Of a stretch of DNA of 64,000 nucleotides, positions 60,608-64,000 are shown piece by piece (the first letter of the stretch is position 1; each line of letters opens with the position of its first letter). Origin of the DNA: Pelodera strongyloides (Eukaryota; Nematoda; Chromadorea; Rhabditida; Rhabditidae); NCBI GenBank assembly GCA_036852015.1, contig JAANDG010000411.1:1-64000 (forward strand), given 5' to 3'. A program made the position numbers and the translations under genes. The notes under the pieces are model-generated. The model saw only the letters and a list, made by a program, of their open reading frames with translations. It searched no databases and was not told the origin of the DNA.

Positions 60608-60788
60608 AGCGATATAACATCCGGTTTTTGAAATGTATTTTGGATAATTCCATTCCAGCATATGCACCATATACATATGTACAAATGCGTACGATTACAA
60701 AAAAAACTTGCACAGCATCGCGCATATGCATACCCTACGCAGGAACACATCGTCCAGCATGTTTTTCAAGAACCTGCTGTTATACCGC
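60608..60788. mobile_element. Inverted-repeat element, AGCGATATAACATCCGG family
   Basis: Left AGCGATATAACATCCGGTTT and right AACCTGCTGTTATACCGCT, inverted; flanking target is eroded on the right. Confidence 0.65.
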
Positions 60789-61168
60789 TCTGTTTCCTCC
60801 GTCACTTTTTGTGTGATTACTTTCCATAAGTACATTTCTCCCGGAATTGAATTGTATGTGACAGTTACGTTACCGTATTTTCCTTTTTCTCACCTTTTGT
60901 CAAGTGCCCTTTTGGCTTTTGATTCTTTGAAATTAACATACTTGAGGGAAAGTGGACGAATAAAAGAAAACCGAAAACGTCGACTGCACTTGCCCATTTC
61001 AAGGGTTTACGCTCTTATTCAAGTTCCATTCTTATATATTTCTTCGGTTAGAACAAGTTGAGTAGTACTAACTAGAAAGTAGTTATTTGTTAGTTGCGAC
61101 CTAAGCGAATAACCAACAGCCTTGTCGGTTTTATCCAATAAGGTATTGTTCATGTTGTAGAGATTTAA

Positions 61169-61334
61169 AGCGAAATACTGGTAGGTTTTTGAAACGCATC
61201 GTGAACAGCTGAATCCTTACGTATTTATGCAACGTTGCTCGAATTTAGCTCGATTTTTTTATTCTAATTTATATTCATCTGCATAATAATGTTGATCTAC
61301 TCGACGTGTTTCAAAAACCGGAGGGTATTTCGCT
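61169..61334. mobile_element. Inverted-repeat element, AGCGAAAT family
   Basis: TTAA both sides (61165-61168, 61335-61338). Its right 49 bp plus flank are duplicated at 61955-62026. Confidence 0.88.
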
Positions 61335-61357
61335 TTAAATCCTGATGTAGACTGTGT

Positions 61358-61954
61358 AAACGAACTTCATAGAAGCCCGTACGGTGATAACAACAGTAAC
61401 GACCGAAATCTATTTATTGATGGACGACGGTAAGACTGGGTTTGAGTGCATGATCCAAGGAGCGTCCAGGGGCACACAGGCTCGCTGCTAGACCTCTTTC
61501 GATGCCGGGGGATTCTTTCCTCGCTGCGACACTGGCGAACACCACCACTGACGTCCACTCGAAGTCCAACGACCACTGCGGATCGAAGGGGAACTAGTAG
61601 TTTTGGACGGTTCTACTAAACCGTGATCAGACTTTCCGGCTCTGTCAAACCGTAGGCAGTTTATGGGTAACGCTGCCAACCTTAGGGTATTAACCGGTAC
61701 CGAGCCGTGATGGGCCGCTAGCTAAACCAGAGCGCAGCCCGGAGGCCTTGCTGCAAGTCGTTGCCAGTTGCTGCCACACAATCTAGTCCTAGCCGAGAGT
61801 ATTTATACTTTGACTAGCAGTCTAATAAAGTCGTTACTTCCTGTTATTTACGTAAACAACTTCATGCTAGACACTAGTAATAATGATGCTCTAGAATACG
61901 TTTCTTAGATAATTCAAGATATTATCACAGTTGCAACGCATAGTTGCAACTGTG
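61358..61954. mobile_element. GC-richer insert, possible solo LTR or retroelement fragment
   Basis: The insert is clearly GC-richer than its surroundings, has no long credible frame, and has a TATTTATA box-like motif followed by AATAAAG about 25 bases later (61799-61835). GTAAACGAACTTCATAG at its start is echoed by GTAAACAACTTCATGCTAG at 61851-61869. It ends in a perfect 17 bp hairpin (61921-61959). No protein domain was recognised. Confidence 0.4.
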
Positions 61955-61959
61955 ATAAT
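61921..61959. repeat. Perfect 17 bp hairpin at the junction
   Basis: ATTATCACAGTTGCAAC and its exact reverse complement are separated by five bases. The right arm overlaps the start of the second 72 bp repeat. Confidence 0.9.
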
Positions 61960-62609
61960 GTTGATCTACTCGACGTGTTTCAAAAACCGGAGGGTATTTC
62001 GCTTTAAATCCTGATGTAGACTGTGTCTTCCTCGTAAGTTATTTTTCAAGACCTTACGCAAGCTACACTCTTATTCTCAAGTTTTGTGTGGTTTTGGTGG
62101 TTCTATATGGAGGAAGGTTAGAGTATGATTGCGTTTTTTTGCGTAAGTACTATTTATTGCTATGTAAGCTTACTATGGGAGCTTAAGTTAGGGTTTAGTT
62201 ATGTCCCTAACATTGAGCTTATGTGGGCTTGTGTAATCTACGAATCTACCAGACTTTATTTCAAAGCCTCTTTGTCAATTTTATTTCATTCTACCCATAG
62301 TAATCTTTCACGAACGGTCAGTTAGTTATCGCCGTCAGTTAACGATTATTTGTGGTTTCCCATAATTCTAAAATACTCAACGGCGCAAGCTAATGGCTAT
62401 TTATCAACGAAACGTGTTCGCGCTCTTTTTGCGCGCGTGCCGCACACTTTGTTTTGGCTAATCCATGTGAACGCATCATGGAAGCAGAGAAAATGATGCA
62501 ATGTCGTTAAGCGCATCAAATAAGCATTATATTGATGCGCTCACATTAACAGCAAATTATAGCTTGTGGTTTATTGTGTTTGCTTATATAGCAAGGGCTT
62601 TCCTTACGT

Positions 62610-62672
62610 GTGGGCGCGCGTGTGCGCGCGTGTGTGTGCGTGTATGTGCGTGTGTGTGTTGTGTGTTGTGTG

Positions 62673-62760
<88 letters not shown>

Positions 62761-62762
62761 GT
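62610..62762. repeat. GT microsatellite
   Basis: Long GTGTGT run with a GCGTGTG lead-in. Frames over it are poly-(Cys/Val) or poly-(Thr/His) artefacts. Confidence 0.95.
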
Positions 62763-63284
62763 TACGAATCCGATTTCTCAGAGGCAATCTCGAATCGCTG
62801 GACCGCAACGTTTATAATCTTGTGTTGTTGAGCCGCTGAACTGCTGAATCACCCCTTTTTGATTAATATCCGTACACACGGGCCAGCACCAACTGACCCC
62901 TAGAGCCTACACTTTTCTTTTTGTTTTTGCACTCTTTCTTGTTTACAAGATTGTTTTTATTGATTCTTTTAGTTTACTTTTTGAGGCAAAATCTGCAATC
63001 ACATTGTTCTTTTTCTGCAAAACTATGTAGTAAATTTTTCTATGTACTAAGTACAAATTTATGTGCAATTCTGTGCTGGATTTGTGGAAATTTACGTCTC
63101 AATCTCAAAGTGTACGTCTCAAATCATATTCCGTATCTCTTTAAAATCATTCATAAGTCTACTGGGGGAGCATGTGCACTCTGTAGCTTTTTTTTTGTTA
63201 TTTCATTCTGCTCCATAATTACATATTACAGCGTGAAGGCGATAGGACACAAACAATTGTTTTGCAGCTGTATCATAGGGAACA

Positions 63285-63440
63285 GAGAAACCCATTTTTC
63301 GTGGACCAATCCATTTGTGACCACTTGGCGACCTTGCAGCGACCAAGATTTCTCTAAAGCCGTCGTCAACTGGACGCCACATGGTCACCAAACGTTTTTT
63401 TTAGCTGAAAACCATTTGGTGACCGGCTGTTGGCTGTTTT
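63285..63440. repeat. GTGACCAA-type dispersed inverted repeat
   Basis: CCATTTTTCGTGGACCAATC, CATTTGTGACCACTTGG, AAGCCGTCGTCAACTGG, CACATGGTCACCAAACG and AACCATTTGGTGACCGG, in the order of 46395-46545. Confidence 0.6.
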
Positions 63441-64000
63441 TCTGTATCTGACCTCTGACCCGTTATCCAGCTGTGAACATTTACTCTAGAAACGATTGTT
63501 TACTTTTACTACTTTTTTTGATTTCCCCCGTTCTGCAGTTCACTTTGTTTATTACTTTTACAGTTAGAAATCCCCCACACCCCAAATTCCTCAAGAAAAC
63601 TTCTATTTCTAAAAGAGCTTCTCCATTTTTCGGTCACATTGGATTTTCTTTTATATTCTGCGTGAAAAAACTTACAACTGACAAATTGTTATAATTCTGA
63701 TCTTTGAAGGGTAGTAAAACCTCTACTAAAAGGATAAACCCAAAGTGAACTACGATATTTTATCGTGGAAAAGAGTCCTTGAATGGTAAGTTTGGGTTTC
63801 ATCCTACTTTAAAACTAGGAAAAGAGAACAATAGTTGAATAGGTTGCTATAAAAAAATTTACCATATGCAGAGGTTATGCTCAAACTAGGCCTTTGTAAT
63901 GACCAACTGGCCTTTCGATCATGCTATTACTTTCCTATTTTCACCAGGCTACTCTTTGGTCTGGAATACACATTATCTATTTATTCTATGCGAAAATCTG

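Larger units (their letters stand above)
61286..62026. repeat. 72 bp direct repeat bracketing a 597 bp insert
   Basis: 61286-61357 and 61955-62026 are the same 72 bases: the right end of the AGCGAAAT element, its TTAA and 19 bp of unique flank. Such a length is far beyond a transposon target duplication. Confidence 0.85.
62027..64000. other. Right-end DNA, no gene seen
   Basis: Contains a GT microsatellite and a GTGACC-type repeat. The 176-codon plus-strand frame 62921-63451 is Phe/Cys/Ile-rich from AT-rich DNA and overlaps the repeat, so it is not annotated. Confidence 0.5.

Noticed and set aside
62921..63451. 176-codon plus-strand frame, the longest in the window
   Set aside because: Composition is what AT-rich non-coding DNA gives (Phe, Leu, Cys, Ile), it has no domain, and it runs through a dispersed repeat.

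Overview
The window is AT-rich, intron-dense DNA from a nematode. Three things point there: a complete SXP/RAL-2 family gene (DUF148, known from nematodes), interstitial runs of the nematode telomere unit TTAGGC (45768-45803, and the complement at 15759-15776), and short exons whose introns mostly end in TTTCAG or TTTTAG. The species cannot be told from the sequence. No prokaryotic-type operon, CRISPR array, rRNA or intact virus is visible. Almost every real gene is split into short exons, so long open frames mostly mislead; the gene models below were built by joining exons whose splice sites and reading phases agree.

Layout. 1-455: last two exons of a coiled-coil gene that enters from the left (+). 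456-5185: no gene; small repeats and one tRNA-like sequence. 5186-9109: nine-exon ZIP (SLC39) metal transporter (-), followed upstream by two TTAA-flanked palindromic elements and a broken copy of its own 5' end. 15033-16431: four-exon SXP/RAL-2 secreted protein (+). 19887-23364: seven-exon PGAP2/FRAG1-type GPI-anchor maturation protein (+) with one GC-AG intron. 24556-25874: three ~435 bp inverted-repeat elements joined through single TTAA sites. 26664-27887: unrecognised five-exon gene (-). 28791-32301: eleven-exon gene for a 461-residue helical protein of unknown function (+). 32623-36674: secreted protein resembling histidine acid phosphatases but apparently without the catalytic His-Asp pair (-), its last exon tandemly duplicated. 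37199-38757: 71-residue signal/anchor peptide (-). 40594-41943: 146-residue secreted protein (-).

From about 42 kb to the right end I find no convincing complete gene. The DNA there is repeats, microsatellites, one isolated exon candidate (48320-48416) and an LTR-like GC-richer insert (61358-61954).

The dominant structural theme is a set of non-autonomous inverted-repeat elements. There are several families between about 120 and 830 bp, nearly all bounded by TTAA and with ends starting AGCG or AGGG. They sit in introns, directly against 5' ends of genes, and head-to-tail sharing one TTAA. No transposase gene was found. The genes do not form one pathway; most encode membrane or secreted products (zinc uptake, GPI-anchor processing in the ER/Golgi, secreted proteins).
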